Below are positions 12,276 to 26,300 of a stretch of DNA of 64,000 nt, one piece after another. A program made the translations under genes and the position numbers. The notes under the pieces are model-generated. The model worked only from the letters and a program-made list of their open reading frames with translations. It was not told the DNA's origin and made no database searches. Origin of the DNA: Taudactylus pleione (taxonomy: Eukaryota > Chordata > Amphibia > Anura > Myobatrachidae); NCBI GenBank assembly GCA_031769625.1, contig JAUIMM010001418.1, forward strand, positions 186,001-250,000, in the 5' to 3' direction. Each line of letters opens with the position of its first letter. Position 1 is the first letter of the stretch.

Positions 12276-15200
12276 ATCTTTGTCAGTGCCTCAGTGGTAT
12301 TTATATAATTACAGTAGTGTCTCTGTGTCAGTGCCTCAGTGGTATTTATATAATTTCAGTAGTGTCTCTGTGTCAGTGCCTCAGTGGTATTTATATAATC
12401 ACAGTAGTGTCAGTGACTCAGTGGTATTTATATAATCACAGAAGTGTCAGTGCCTCAGTGGTATTTATATAATCACAGCAGTGTATCATTGTCAGTGCCT
12501 CAGTGGTATTTATATAATCACAGTAGTGTCTCTGTGTCAGTGCCTCAGTGGTATTTATATAATCACAGTAGTGTCAGTGCCTCAGTGGTTTTTATATGAT
12601 TTCAGTAGTGTCTCTGTGTCAGTGCCTCTGTGATATTTATATAATCACAGTAGTGTCTCTGTGTCAGTGCCTCAGTGGTATTTATATAATCACAGTAGTG
12701 TCAGTGCCTCAGTTGTATTTATATAATCACAGTAGTGTCAGTGCCTCAGTGGTATTTATATAATCACAGTAGTGTATCATTGTCAGTGCCTCAGTGGTAT
12801 TTATATAATCACAGTAGTGTCTCTGTGTCAGTGCCTCAGTGGTATTTATATAATCACAGTAGTGTCTCTGTGTCAGTGCCTCAGTGGTATTTATATAATC
12901 ACAGTAGTGTATCTTTGTCAGTGCCTCAGTGGTATTTATATAATCACAGTAGTGTATCTTTGTCAGTGCCTCAGTGGTATTTATATAATTACAGTAGTGT
13001 CTACGTGTCAGTGCCTCAGTGGTATTTATATAATTACGGTAGTGTCTCTGTGTCAGTGCCTCAGTGGTATTTATATAATCACAGTAGTTTATCTGTGTCA
13101 GTGCCTCAGTGGTATTTATATAATCACAGTAGTGTATCTTTGTCAGTGCCTCAGTGGTATTTATATAATCACAGTAGTGTATCTTTGTCAGTGCCTCAGT
13201 GGTATTTATATAATTACAGTAGTGTCTCTGTGTCAGTGCCTCAGTGGTATTTATATAATCACAGTAGAGTCTCTGTGTCAGTGTCTCAGTGGTATTTATA
13301 TAATCACAGTAGTGTATCTTTGTCAGTGCCTCAGTGGTATTTATATAATCACAGTAGTGAATCTTTGTCAGTGCCTCAGTGGTATTTATATAATTACAGT
13401 AGTTTCTCTGTGTCAGTGCCTCAGTGGTATTTATATAATCACAGTAGTGTCTCTGTGTCAGTGCCTCAGTGGTATTTATATAATCACAGTAGTGTCTCTG
13501 TGTCAATGCCTCAGTTGTATTTATATAATCACAGTAGTGTATCTGTGTCATTGCCTCAGTTGTATTTATATAATTACAGTAGTGTCTCTGGGTCAGTGCC
13601 TCAGTGGTATTTATATAATCACAGTAGTGTATCTATGTCAGTGCCTCAGTGGCATTTATATAATTACAGTAGTGTCTCTGTGTCTGTGCCTCAGTTTTAT
13701 TTATATAAATACAGTAGTGTCTCTGTGTCAGTGCCTCAGTGGTATTTAATATAATCACAGTAGTGTCAGTGCCTCAGTGGTATTTATATAATCACAGTAG
13801 TGTCAGAGCCTCAGTGTTATTTATATAATCACAGTAGTGTATCATTGTCAGTGCCTCAGTGGTATTTATATAATCACAGTAGTGTCTCTGTGTCAGTGCC
13901 TCAGTGGTATTTATATAATCACAGTAGTGTCTCTGTGTTAGTGCCACAGTGGTATTTATTTAATCACAGTATTGTATCTTTGTCAGTGCCTCAGTGGTAT
14001 TTATATAATAACAGTAGTGTTTCTGTGTCAGTGCCTCAGTGGTATTTATATAATCACAGTAGTGTCTCTGTGTCAGTGTCTCAGTGGTATTTATATAATC
14101 ACAGTAGTGTATCTTTGTCAGTGCCTCAGTGGTATTTATATAATTACAGTAGTGTCTCTGTGTCAGTGCCTCAGTGGTATTTATATAATCACAGTAGTGT
14201 CTCTGTGTCAGTGCCTCAGTGGTATTTATATAATCACAGTAGTGTCTCTGTGTCAATGCCTCAGTTGTATTTATATAATCACAGTAGTGTATCTGTGTCA
14301 TTGCCTCAGTGGTATTTATATAATTACAGTAGTGTCTCTGGGTCAGTGCCTCAGTGGTATTTATATAATCACAGTAGTGTATCTATGTCAGTGCCTCAGT
14401 GGTATTTAATATAATCACAGTAGTGTCAGTGCCTCAGTGGTATTTATATAATCACAGTAGTGTCAGAGCCTCAGTGTTATTTATATAATCACAGTAGTGT
14501 ATCATTGTCAGTGCCTCAGTGGTATTTGTATAATCACAGTAGTGTCTCTGTGTCAGTGCCTCAATGGTAATTATTTAATCACAGTAGTGTCTCTGTGTCA
14601 GTGCCTCAGTGGTATTTATATAATCACAGTAGTGTCTCTGTGTTAGTGCCACAGTGGTATTTATTTAATCACAGTATTGTATCTTTGTCAGTGCCTCAGT
14701 GGTATTTATATAATAACAGTAGTGTTTCTGTGTCAGTGCCTCAGTGGTATTTATATAATCACAGTAGTGTCTCTGTGTCAGTGTCTCAGTGGTATTTATA
14801 TAATCACAATAGTGTATCTTTGTCAGTGCCTCAGTGGTATTTATATAATTACAGTAGTGTCTCTGTGTCAGTGCCTCAGTGGTATTTATATAATTACAGT
14901 AGTGTCTCTGTGTCCGTGCCTCAGTGGTATTTATATAATCACAGTAGTGTCAGTGCCTCAGTGGTATTTATATAATCACAGTATTGTCAGTGCCTCAGTG
15001 GTATTTATATAATCACAGTAGTGTATCTTTGTCAGTGCCTCAGTGGTATTTATATAATCACAGTAGTGTCTCTGTGTCAGTGCCTCAGTGGTATTTATAT
15101 AATCACAGTAGTGTCTCTGTGTCAGTGCCTCAGTGGTATTTATATAATCACAGTAGTGTCTCTCTGTCAGTGCCACAGTGGTATTTATTTAATAACAGTA

Positions 15201-18200
15201 GTGTATCTTTGTCAGTGCCTCTGTGGTATTTATATAATAACAGTAGTGTTTCTGTATCAGTGCCTCAGTGGTATTTATATAATCACAGTGGTGTATCTTT
15301 GTCAGTGCCTCAGTGGTATTTTTATAATTACAGTAGTGTCTCTGTGTCAGTGCCTCAGTGGTATTTATATAATCACAGTAGAGTCTCTGTGTCAGTGTCT
15401 CAGTGGTATTTATATAATCACAGTAGTGTATCTTTGTCAGTGCCTCAGTGGTATTTATATAATCACAGTAGTGAATTTTTGTCAGTGCCTCAGTGGTATT
15501 TATATAATTACAGTAGTGTCTCTGTGTCAGTGCCTCAGTGGTATTTATATAATCACAGTAGTGTCTCTGTGTCAGTGCCTCAGTGGTATTTATATAATCA
15601 CAGTAGTGTCTCTGTGTCAATGCCTCAGTTGTATTTATATAATCACAGTAGTGTATCTGTGTCATTGCCTCAGTTGTATTTATATAATTACAGTAGTGTC
15701 TCTGGGTCAGTGCCTCAGTGGTATTTATATAATCACAGTAGTGTATCTATGTCAGTGCCTCAGTGGCATTTATATAATTACAGTAGTGTCTCTGTGTCTG
15801 TGCCTCAGTTTTATTTATATAAATACGGTAGTGTCTCTGTGTCAGTGCCTCAGTGGTATTTAATATAATCACAGTAGTGTCAGTGCCTCAGTGGTATTTA
15901 TATAATCACAGTAGTGTCTCTGTGTCAGTGCCTCAGTGGTATTTATATAATCACAGTAGTGTATCTGTGTTAGTGCCACAGTGGTATTTATTTAATCACA
16001 GTATTGTATCTTTGTCAGTGCCTCAGTGGTATTTATATAATAACAGTAGTGTTTCTGTGTCAGTGCCTCAGTGGTATTTATATAATCACAGTAGTGTCTC
16101 TGTGTCAGTGTCTCAGTGGTATTTATATAATCACAGTAGTGTATCTTTGTCAGTGCCTCAGTGGTATTTATATAATTACAGTAGTGTCTCTGTGTCAGTG
16201 CCTCAGTGGTATTTATATAATCACAGTAGTGTCTCTGTGTCAGTGCCTCAGTGGTATTTATATAATCACAGTAGTGTCTCTGTGTCAATGCCTCAGTTGT
16301 ATTTATATAATCACAGTAGTGTATCTGTGTCATTGCCTCAGTGGTATTTATATAATTACAGTAGTGTCTCTGGGTCAGTGCCTCAGTGGTATTTATATAA
16401 TCACAGTAGTGTATCTATGTCAGTCCCTCAGTGGTATTTAATATAATCACAGTAGTGTCAGTGCCTCAGTGGTATTTATATAATCACAGTAGTGTCAGAG
16501 CCTCAGTGTTATTTATATAATCACAGTAGTGTATCATTGTCAGTGCCTCAGTGGTATTTGTATAATCACAGTAGTGTCTCTGTGTCAGTGCCTCAATGGT
16601 AATTATTTAATCACAGTAGTGTCTCTGTGTCAGTGTCTCAGTGGTATTTATATAATCACAGTAGTGTATCTTTGTCAGTGCCTCAGTGGTATTTATATAA
16701 TTACAGTAGTGTCTCTGTGTCAGTGCCTCAGTGGTATTTATATAATTTCAGTAGTGTCTCTGTGTCAGTCCCTCAGTGGTATTTACATAATCACAGTAGT
16801 GTCAGAGACTCAGTGGTATTTATATAATCACAGAAGTGTCAGTGCCTCAGTGGTATTTATATAATCACAGCAGTGTATCATTGTCAGTGCCTCAGTGGTA
16901 TTTATATAATCACAGTAGTGTCTCTGTGTCAGTGCCTCAGTGGTATTTATATAATCACAGTAGTGTCAGTGCCTCAGTGGTTTTTATATGATTTCAGTAG
17001 TGTCTCTGTGTCAGTGCCTCTGTGATATTTATATAATCACAGTAGTGTCTCTGTGTCAGTGCCTCAGTGGTATTTATATAATCACAGTAGTGTCAGTGCC
17101 TCAGTTGTATTTATATAATCACAGTAGTGTCAGTGCCTCAGTGGTATTTATATAATCACAGTAGTGTATCATTGTCAGTGCCTCAGTGGTATTTATATAA
17201 TCACAGTAGTGTCTCTGTGTCAGTGCCTCAGTGGTATTTATATAATCACAGTAGTGTCTCTGTGTCAGTGCCTCAGTGGTATTTATATAATCACAGTAGT
17301 GTATCTTTGTCAGTGCCTCAGTGGTATTTATATAATCACAGTAGTGTATCTTTGTCAGTGCCTCAGTGGTATTTATATAATTACAGTAGTGTCTACGTGT
17401 CAGTGCCTCAGTGGTATTTATATAATTACGGTAGTGTCTCTGTGTCAGTGCCTCAGTGGTATTTATATAATCACAGTAGTTTATCTGTGTCAGTGCCTCA
17501 GTGGTATTTATATAATCACAGTAGTGTATCTTTGTCAGTGCCTCAGTGGTATTTATATAATCACAGTAGTGTATCTTTGTCAGTGCCTCAGTGGTATTTA
17601 TATAATTACAGTAGTGTCTCTGTGTCAGTGCCTCAGTGGTATTTATATAATCACAGTAGAGTCTCTGTGTCAGTGTCTCAGTGGTATTTATATAATCACA
17701 GTAGTGTATCTTTGTCAGTGCCTCAGTGGTATTTATATAATCACAGTAGTGAATCTTTGTCAGTGCCTCAGTGGTATTTATATAATTACAGTAGTGTCTC
17801 TGTGTCAGTGCCTCAGTGGTATTTATATAATCACAGTAGTGTCTCTGTGTCAGTGCCTCAGTGGTATTTATATAATCACAGTAGTGTCTCTGTGTCAATG
17901 CCTCAGTTGTATTTATATAATCACAGTAGTGTATCTGTGTCATTGCCTCAGTTGTATTTATATAATTACAGTAGTGTCTCTGGGTCAGTGCCTCAGTGGT
18001 ATTTATATAATCACAGTAGTGTATCTATGTCAGTGCCTCAGTGGCATTTATATAATTACAGTAGTGTCTCTGTGTCTGTGCCTCAGTTTTATTTATATAA
18101 ATACGGTAGTGTCTCTGTGTCAGTGCCTCAGTGGTATTTAATATAATCACAGTAGTGTCAGTGCCTCAGTGGTATTTATATAATCACAGTAGTGTCAGAG

Positions 18201-20310
18201 CCTCAGTGTTATTTATATAATCACAGTAGTGTATCATTGTCAGTGCCTCAGTGGTATTTATATAATCACAGTAGTGTCTCTGTGTCAGTGCCTCAGTGGT
18301 ATTTATATAATCACAGTAGTGTCTCTGTGTTAGTGCCACAGTGGTATTTATTTAATCACAGTATTGTATCTTTGTCAGTGCCTCAGTGGTATTTATATAA
18401 TAACAGTAGTGTTTCTGTGTCAGTGCCTCAGTGGTATTTATATAATCACAGTAGTGTCTCTGTGTCAGTGTCTCAGTGGTATTTATATAATCACAGTAGT
18501 GTATCTTTGTCAGTGCCTCAGTGGTATTTATATAATTACAGTAGTGTCTCTGTGTCAGTGCCTCAGTGGTATTTATATAATCACAGTAGTGTCTCTGTGT
18601 CAGTGCCTCAGTGGTATTTATATAATCACAGTAGTGTCTCTGTGTCAATGCCTCAGTTGTATTTATATAATCACAGTAGTGTATCTGTGTCATTGCCTCA
18701 GTGGTATTTATATAATTACAGTAGTGTCTCTGGGTCAGTGCCTCAGTGGTATTTATATAATCACAGTAGTGTATCTATGTCAGTGCCTCAGTGGTATTTA
18801 ATATAATCACAGTAGTGTCAGTGCCTCAGTGGTATTTATATAATCACAGTAGTGTCAGAGCCTCAGTGTTATTTATATAATCACAGTAGTGTATCATTGT
18901 CAGTGCCTCAGTGGTATTTGTATAATCACAGTAGTGTCTCTGTGTCAGTGCCTCAATGGTAATTATTTAATCACAGTAGTGTCTCTGTGTCAGTGCCTCA
19001 GTGGTATTTATATAATCACAGTAGTGTCTCTGTGTTAGTGCCACAGTGGTATTTATTTAATCACAGTATTGTATCTTTGTCAGTGCCTCAGTGGTATTTA
19101 TATAATAACAGTAGTGTTTCTGTGTCAGTGCCTCAGTGGTATTTATATAATCACAGTAGTGTCTCTGTGTCAGTGTCTCAGTGGTATTTATATAATCACA
19201 ATAGTGTATCTTTGTCAGTGCCTCAGTGGTATTTATATAATTACAGTAGTGTCTCTGTGTCAGTGCCTCAGTGGTATTTATATAATTACAGTAGTGTCTC
19301 TGTGTCCGTGCCTCAGTGGTATTTATATAATCACAGTAGTGTCAGTGCCTCAGTGGTATTTATATAATCACAGTATTGTCAGTGCCTCAGTGGTATTTAT
19401 ATAATCACAGTAGTGTATCTTTGTCAGTGCCTCAGTGGTATTTATATAATCACAGTAGTGTCTCTGTGTCAGTGCCTCAGTGGTATTTATATAATCACAG
19501 TAGTGTCTCTGTGTCAGTGCCTCAGTGGTATTTATATAATCACAGTAGTGTCTCTCTGTCAGTGCCACAGTGGTATTTATTTAATAACAGTAGTGTATCT
19601 TTGTCAGTGCCTCTGTGGTATTTATATAATAACAGTAGTGTTTCTGTATCAGTGCCTCAGTGGTATTTATATAATCACAGTGGTGTATCTTTGTCAGTGC
19701 CTCAGTGGTATTTTTATAATTACAGTAGTGTCTCTGTGTCAGTGCCTCAGTGGTATTTATATAATCACAGTAGAGTCTCTGTGTCAGTGTCTCAGTGGTA
19801 TTTATATAATCACAGTAGTGTATCTTTGTCAGTGCCTCAGTGGTATTTATATAATCACAGTAGTGAATCTTTGTCAGTGCCTCAGTGGTATTTATATAAT
19901 TACAGTAGTGTCTCTGTGTCAGTGCCTCAGTGGTATTTATATAATCACAGTAGTGTCTCTGTGTCAGTGCCTCAGTGGTATTTATATAATCACAGTAGTG
20001 TCTCTGTGTCAATGGCTCAGTTGTATTTATATAATCACAGTAGTGTATCTGTGTCATTGCCTCAGTTGTATTTATATAATTACAGTAGTGTCTCTGGGTC
20101 AGTGCCTCAGTGGTATTTATATAATCACAGTAGTGTATCTATGTCAGTGCCTCAGTGGCATTTATATAATTACAGTAGTGTCTCTGTGTCTGTGCCTCAG
20201 TTTAATTTATATAAATACGGTAGTGTCTCTGTGTCAGTGCCTCAGTGGTATTTAATATAATCACAGTAGTGTCAGTGCCTCAGTGGTATTTATATAATCA
20301 CAGTAGTGTC
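12240..20310 (+). repeat. 4,392-bp duplication pair
   Basis: About 12,240-15,918 matches about 16,632-20,310 at offset 4,392. Markers 13,746, 14,406 and 15,860 pair with 18,138, 18,798 and 20,252. Private variants are shared, for example GTCTACGTG at 13,000 and 17,392, and AATTACGGTAG near 13,030 and 17,422. The first few hundred bases differ more (CAGTGACTC versus CAGAGACTC, CAGTGCCTC versus CAGTCCCTC), so the left limit is uncertain. One period contains 100 units (86 long, ten 37-mers, four 38-mers). Confidence 0.87.
15860..16438 (+). repeat. 660-bp sub-block with an 82-bp internal deletion
   Basis: The usual marker-to-marker distance of 660 bp is 578 bp here. The loss falls at about 15,919, where the sequence jumps from the unit after the marker directly to a unit normally 82 bp further on. 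That removes one 37-mer and one 45-mer, including the usual CAGAGCCTCAGTGTTATT unit. To the right of this point the match to the 20-21 kb region continues at offset 4,474 instead of 4,392, as far as about 16,635. Confidence 0.85.
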
Positions 20311-23300
20311 AGAGCCTCAGTGTTATTTATATAATCACAGTAGTGTATCATTGTCAGTGCCTCAGTGGTATTTATATAATCACAGTAGTGTCTCTGTGTC
20401 AGTGCCTCAGTGGTATTTATATAATCACAGTAGTGTATCTGTGTTAGTGCCACAGTGGTATTTATTTAATCACAGTATTGTATCTTTGTCAGTGCCTCAG
20501 TGGTATTTATATAATAACAGTAGTGTTTCTGTGTCAGTGCCTCAGTGGTATTTATATAATCACAGTAGTGTCTCTGTGTCAGTGTCTCAGTGGTATTTAT
20601 ATAATCACAGTAGTGTATCTTTGTCAGTGCCTCAGTGGTATTTATATAATTACAGTAGTGTCTCTGTGTCAGTGCCTCAGTGGTATTTATATAATCACAG
20701 TAGTGTCTCTGTGTCAGTGCCTCAGTGGTATTTATATAATCACAGTAGTGTCTCTGTGTCAATGCCTCAGTTGTATTTATATAATCACAGTAGTGTATCT
20801 GTGTCATTGCCTCAGTGGTATTTATATAATTACAGTAGTGTCTCTGGGTCAGTGCCTCAGTGGTATTTATATAATCACAGTAGTGTATCTATGTCAGTGC
20901 CTCAGTGGTATTTAATATAATCACAGTAGTGTCAGTGCCTCAGTGGTATTTATATAATCACAGTAGTGTCAGAGCCTCAGTGTTATTTATATAATCACAG
21001 TAGTGTATCATTGTCAGTGCCTCAGTGGTATTTGTATAATCACAGTAGTGTCTCTGTGTCAGTGCCTCAATGGTAATTATTTAATCACAGTAGTGTCTCT
21101 GTGTCAGTGCCTCAGTGGTATTTATATAATCACAGTAGTGTCTCTGTGTTAGTGCCACAGTGGTATTTATTTAATCACAGTATTGTATCTTTGTCAGTGC
21201 CTCAGTGGTATTTATATAATAACAGTAGTGTTTCTGTGTCAGTGCCTCAGTGGTATTTATATAATCACAGTAGTGTCTCTGTGTCAGTGTCTCAGTGGTA
21301 TTTATATAATCACAATAGTGTATCTTTGTCAGTGCCTCAGTGGTATTTATATAATTACAGTAGTGTCTCTGTGTCAGTGCCTCAGTGGTATTTATATAAT
21401 TACAGTAGTGTCTCTGTGTCCGTGCCTCAGTGGTATTTATATAATCACAGTAGTGTCAGTGCCTCAGTGGTATTTATATAATCACAGTATTGTCAGTGCC
21501 TCAGTGGTATTTATATAATCACAGTAGTGTATCTTTGTCAGTGCCTCAGTGGTATTTATATAATCACAGTAGTGTCTCTGTGTCAGTGCCTCAGTGGTAT
21601 TTATATAATCACAGTAGTGTCTCTGTGTCAGTGCCTCAGTGGTATTTATATAATCACAGTAGTGTCTCTCTGTCAGTGCCACAGTGGTATTTATTTAATA
21701 ACAGTAGTGTATCTTTGTCAGTGCCTCTGTGGTATTTATATAATAACAGTAGTGTTTCTGTATCAGTGCCTCAGTGGTATTTATATAATCACAGTGGTGT
21801 ATCTTTGTCAGTGCCTCAGTGGTATTTTTATAATTACAGTAGTGTCTCTGTGTCAGTGCCTCAGTGGTATTTATATAATCACAGTAGTGTCTCTGTGTCA
21901 GTGTCTCAGTGTTATTTATATAATCACAGTAGTGTATCTTTGTCAGTGCCTCAGTGGTATTTATATAATTACAGTAGTGTCTCTGTGTCTGTGCCTCAGT
22001 GGTATTTATATAATCACAGTAATGTATCTTTGTCAGTGCCTCAGTGGTGTTTATATAATTACAGTAGTGTCTCTGTGTCAGTGCCTCAGTGGTATTTATA
22101 TAATTTCAGTAGTGTCTCTGTGTCAGTCCCTCAGTGGTATTTACATAATCACAGTAGTGTCAGAGACTCAGTGGTATTTATATAATCACAGAAGTGTCAG
22201 TGCCTCAGTGGTATTTATATAATCACAGCAGTGTATCATTGTCAGTGCCTCAGTGGTATTTATATAATCACAGTAGTGTCTCTGTGTCAGTGCCTCAGTG
22301 GTATTTATATAATCACAGTAGTGTCAGTGCCTCAGTGGTTTTTATATGATTTCAGTAGTGTCTCTGTGTCAGTGCCTCTGTGATATTTATATAATCACAG
22401 TAATGTATCTTTGTCAGTGCCTCAGTGGTATTTATATAATTACAGTAGTGTCTCTGTGTCTGTGCCTCAGTGGTATTTATATAATCACAGTAGTGTCTCT
22501 GTGTCAGTGCCTCATTGGTATTTATATAATCACAGTAATGTCTCTGTGTCAGTGTCTCAGTGGAATTTATATAATCACAGTAGTTTATCTTTGTCAGTGC
22601 CTCAGTGGTATTTATATAAGTACAGTAGTGTCCGTGCCTCAGTGGATTTTATGTGATTACAGTAGTGTCTCTGTGTCAGTGCCTCAGTGGTATTTATATA
22701 ATCACAGTAGTGTATCTTTGTCAGTGCCTCAGTGGTATTTATATAATTACAGTAGTGTCTCTGGGTCAGTGCCTCAGTGGTATTTATATAATCACAGTAG
22801 TGTATCTATGTCAGTGCCTCAGTGGCATTTATATAATTACAGTAGTGTATCTGTGTCTGTGCCTCAGTGGTATTTATATAATTACAGTAGTGTCTCTGTG
22901 TCAGTGCCTCAGTGGTATTTATATAATCACAGTAGTGTCTCTGTGTCAGTGCCTCAGTGGTATTTATATAATCACAGTAGTGTCTCTGTGTCAATGCCTC
23001 AGTTGTATTTATATAATCACAGTAGTGTATCTGTGTCATTGCCTCAGTTGTATTTATATAATTACAGTAGTGTCTCTGGGTCAGTGCCTCAGTGGTATTT
23101 ATATAATCACAGTAGTGTATCTATGTCAGTGCCTCAGTGGCATTTATATAATTACAGTAGTGTCTCTGTGTCTGTGCCTCAGTGGTATTTATATAAATAT
23201 GGTAGTGTCTCTGTGTCAGTGCCTCAGTGGTATTTAATATAATCACAGTAGTGTCAGTGCCTCAGTGGTATTTATATAATCACAGTAGTGTCAGAGCCTC

Positions 23301-26300
23301 AGTGTTATTTATATAATCACAGTAGTGTATCATTGTCAGTGCCTCAGTGGTATTTATATAATCACAGTAGTGTCTCTGTGTCAGTGCCTCAATGGTAATT
23401 ATTTAATCACAGTAGTGTCTCTGTGTCAGTGCCTCAGTGGTATTTATATAATCACAGTAGTGTCTCTGTGTTAGTGCCACAGTGGTATTTATTTAATCAC
23501 AGTATTGTATCTTTGTCAGTGCCTCAGTGGTATTTATATAATAACAGTAGTGTTTCTGTGTCAGTGCCTCAGTGGTATTTATATAATCACAGTAGTGTCT
23601 CTGTGTCAGTGTCTCAGTGGTATTTATATAATCACAGTAGTGTATCTTTGTCAGTGCCTCAGTGGTATTTATATAATTACAGTAGTGTCTCTGTGTCAGT
23701 GCCTCAGTGGTATTTATATAATTTCAGTAGTGTCTCTGTGTCAGTCCCTCAGTGGTATTTACATAATCACAGTAGTGTCAGAGACTCAGTGGTATTTATA
23801 TAATCACAGAAGTGTCAGTGCCTCAGTGGTATTTATATAATCACAGCAGTGTATCATTGTCAGTGCCTCAGTGGTATTTATATAATCACAGTAGTGTCTC
23901 TGTGTCAGTGCCTCAGTGGTATTTATATAATCACAGTAGTGTCAGTGCCTCAGTGGTTTTTATATGATTTCAGTAGTGTCTCTGTGTCAGTGCCTCTGTG
24001 ATATTTATATAATCACAGTAATGTATCTTTGTCAGTGCCTCAGTGGTATTTATATAATTACAGTAGTGTCTCTGTGTCTGTGCCTCAGTGGTATTTATAT
24101 AATCACAGTAGTGTCTCTGTGTCAGTGCCTCATTGGTATTTATATAATCACAGTAATGTCTCTGTGTCAGTGTCTCAGTGGAATTTATATAATCACAGTA
24201 GTTTATCTTTGTCAGTGCCTCAGTGGTATTTATATAATTACAGTAGTGTCCGTGCCTCAGTGGATTTTATGTGATTACAGTAGTGTCTCTGTGTCAGTGC
24301 CTCAGTGGTATTTATATAATCACAGTAGTGTATCTTTGTCAGTGCCTCAGTGGTATTTATATAATTACAGTAGTGTCTCTGGGTCAGTGCCTCAGTGGTA
24401 TTTATATAATCACAGTAGTGTATCTATGTCAGTGCCTCAGTGGCATTTATATAATTACAGTAGTGTCTCTGTGTCTGTGCCTCAGTGGTATTTATATAAA
24501 TACGGTAGTGTCTCTGTGTCAGTGCCTCAGTGGTATTTAATATAATCACAGTAGTGTCAGTGCCTCAGTGGTATTTATATAATCACAGTAGTGTCAGAGC
24601 CTCAGTGTTATTTATATAATCACAGTAGTGTATCATTGTCAGTGCCTCAGTGGTATTTATATAATCACAGTAGTGTCTCTGTGTCAGTGCCTCAGTGGTA
24701 TTTATATAATCACAGTAGTGTCTCTGTGTTAGTGCCACAGTGGTATTTATTTAATCACAGTATTGTATCTTTGTCAGTGCCTCAGTGGTATTTATATAAT
24801 AACAGTAGTGTTTCTGTGTCAGTGCCTCAGTGGTATTTATATAATCACAGTAGTGTCTCTGTGTCAGTGTCTCAGTGGTATTTATATAATCACAGTAATG
24901 TATCTTTGTCAGTGCCTCAGTGGTATTTATATAATTACAGTAGTGTCTCTGTGTCAGTGCCTCAGTGGTATTTATATAATCACAGTAGTGTCTCTGTGTC
25001 AGTGCCTCAGTGGTATTTATATAATCACAGTAGTGTCTCTGTGTCAATGCCTCAGTTGTATTTATATAATCACAGTAGTGTATCTGTGTCATTGCCTCAG
25101 TGGTATTTATATAATTACAGTAGTGTCTCTGGGTCAGTGCCTCAGTGGTATTTATATAATCACAGTAGTGTATCTATGTCAGTGCCTCAGTGGTATTTAA
25201 TATAATCACAGTAGTGTCAGTGCCTCAGTGGTATTTATATAATCACAGTAGTGTCAGAGCCTCAGTGTTATTTATATAATCACAGTAGTGTATCATTGTC
25301 AGTGCCTCAGTGGTATTTATATAATCACAGTAGTGTCTCTGTGTCAGTGCCTCAATGGTAATTATTTAATCACAGTAGTGTCTCTGTGTCAGTGCCTCAG
25401 TGGTATTTATATAATCACAGTAGTGTCTCTGTGTTAGTGCCACAGTGGTATTTATTTAATCACAGTATTGTATCTTTGTCAGTGCCTCAGTGGTATTTAT
25501 ATAATAACAGTAGTGTTTCTGTGTCAGTGCCTCAGTGGTATTTATATAATCACAGTAGTGTCTCTGTGTCAGTGTCTCAGTGGTATTTATATAATCACAG
25601 TAGTGTATCTTTGTCAGTGCCTCAGTGGTATTTATATAATCACAGTAGTGTCTCTGTGTCAGTGCCTCAGTGGTATTTATATAATCACAGTAGTGTCTCT
25701 GTGTCAGTGCCTCAGTGGTATTTATATAATCACAGTAGTGTCTCTCTGTCAGTGCCACAGTGGTATTTATTTAATAACAGTAGTGTATCTTTGTCAGTGC
25801 CTCTGTGGTATTTATATAATAACAGTAGTGTTTCTGTATCAGTGCCTCAGTGGTATTTATATAATCACAGTGGTGTATCTTTGTCAGTGCCTCAGTGGTA
25901 TTTTTATAATTACAGTAGTGTCTCTGTGTCAGTGCCTCAGTGGTATTTATATAATCACAGTAGTGTCAGTGCCTCAGTGGTTTTTTTATGATTTCAGTAG
26001 TGTCTCTGTGTCAGTGCCTCTGTGATATTTATATAATCACAGTAATGTATCTTTGTCAGTGCCTCAGTGGTATTTATATAATTACAGTAGTGTCTCTGTG
26101 TCTGTGCCTCAGTGGTATTTATATAATCACAGTATTGTCTCTGTGTCAGTGCCTCATTGGTATTTATATAATCACAGTAATGTCTCTGTGTCAGTGTCTC
26201 AGTGGAATTTATATAATCACAGTAGTTTATCTTTGTCAGTGCCTCAGTGGTATTTATATAATTACAGTAGTGTCCGTGCCTCAGTGGATTTTATGTGATT

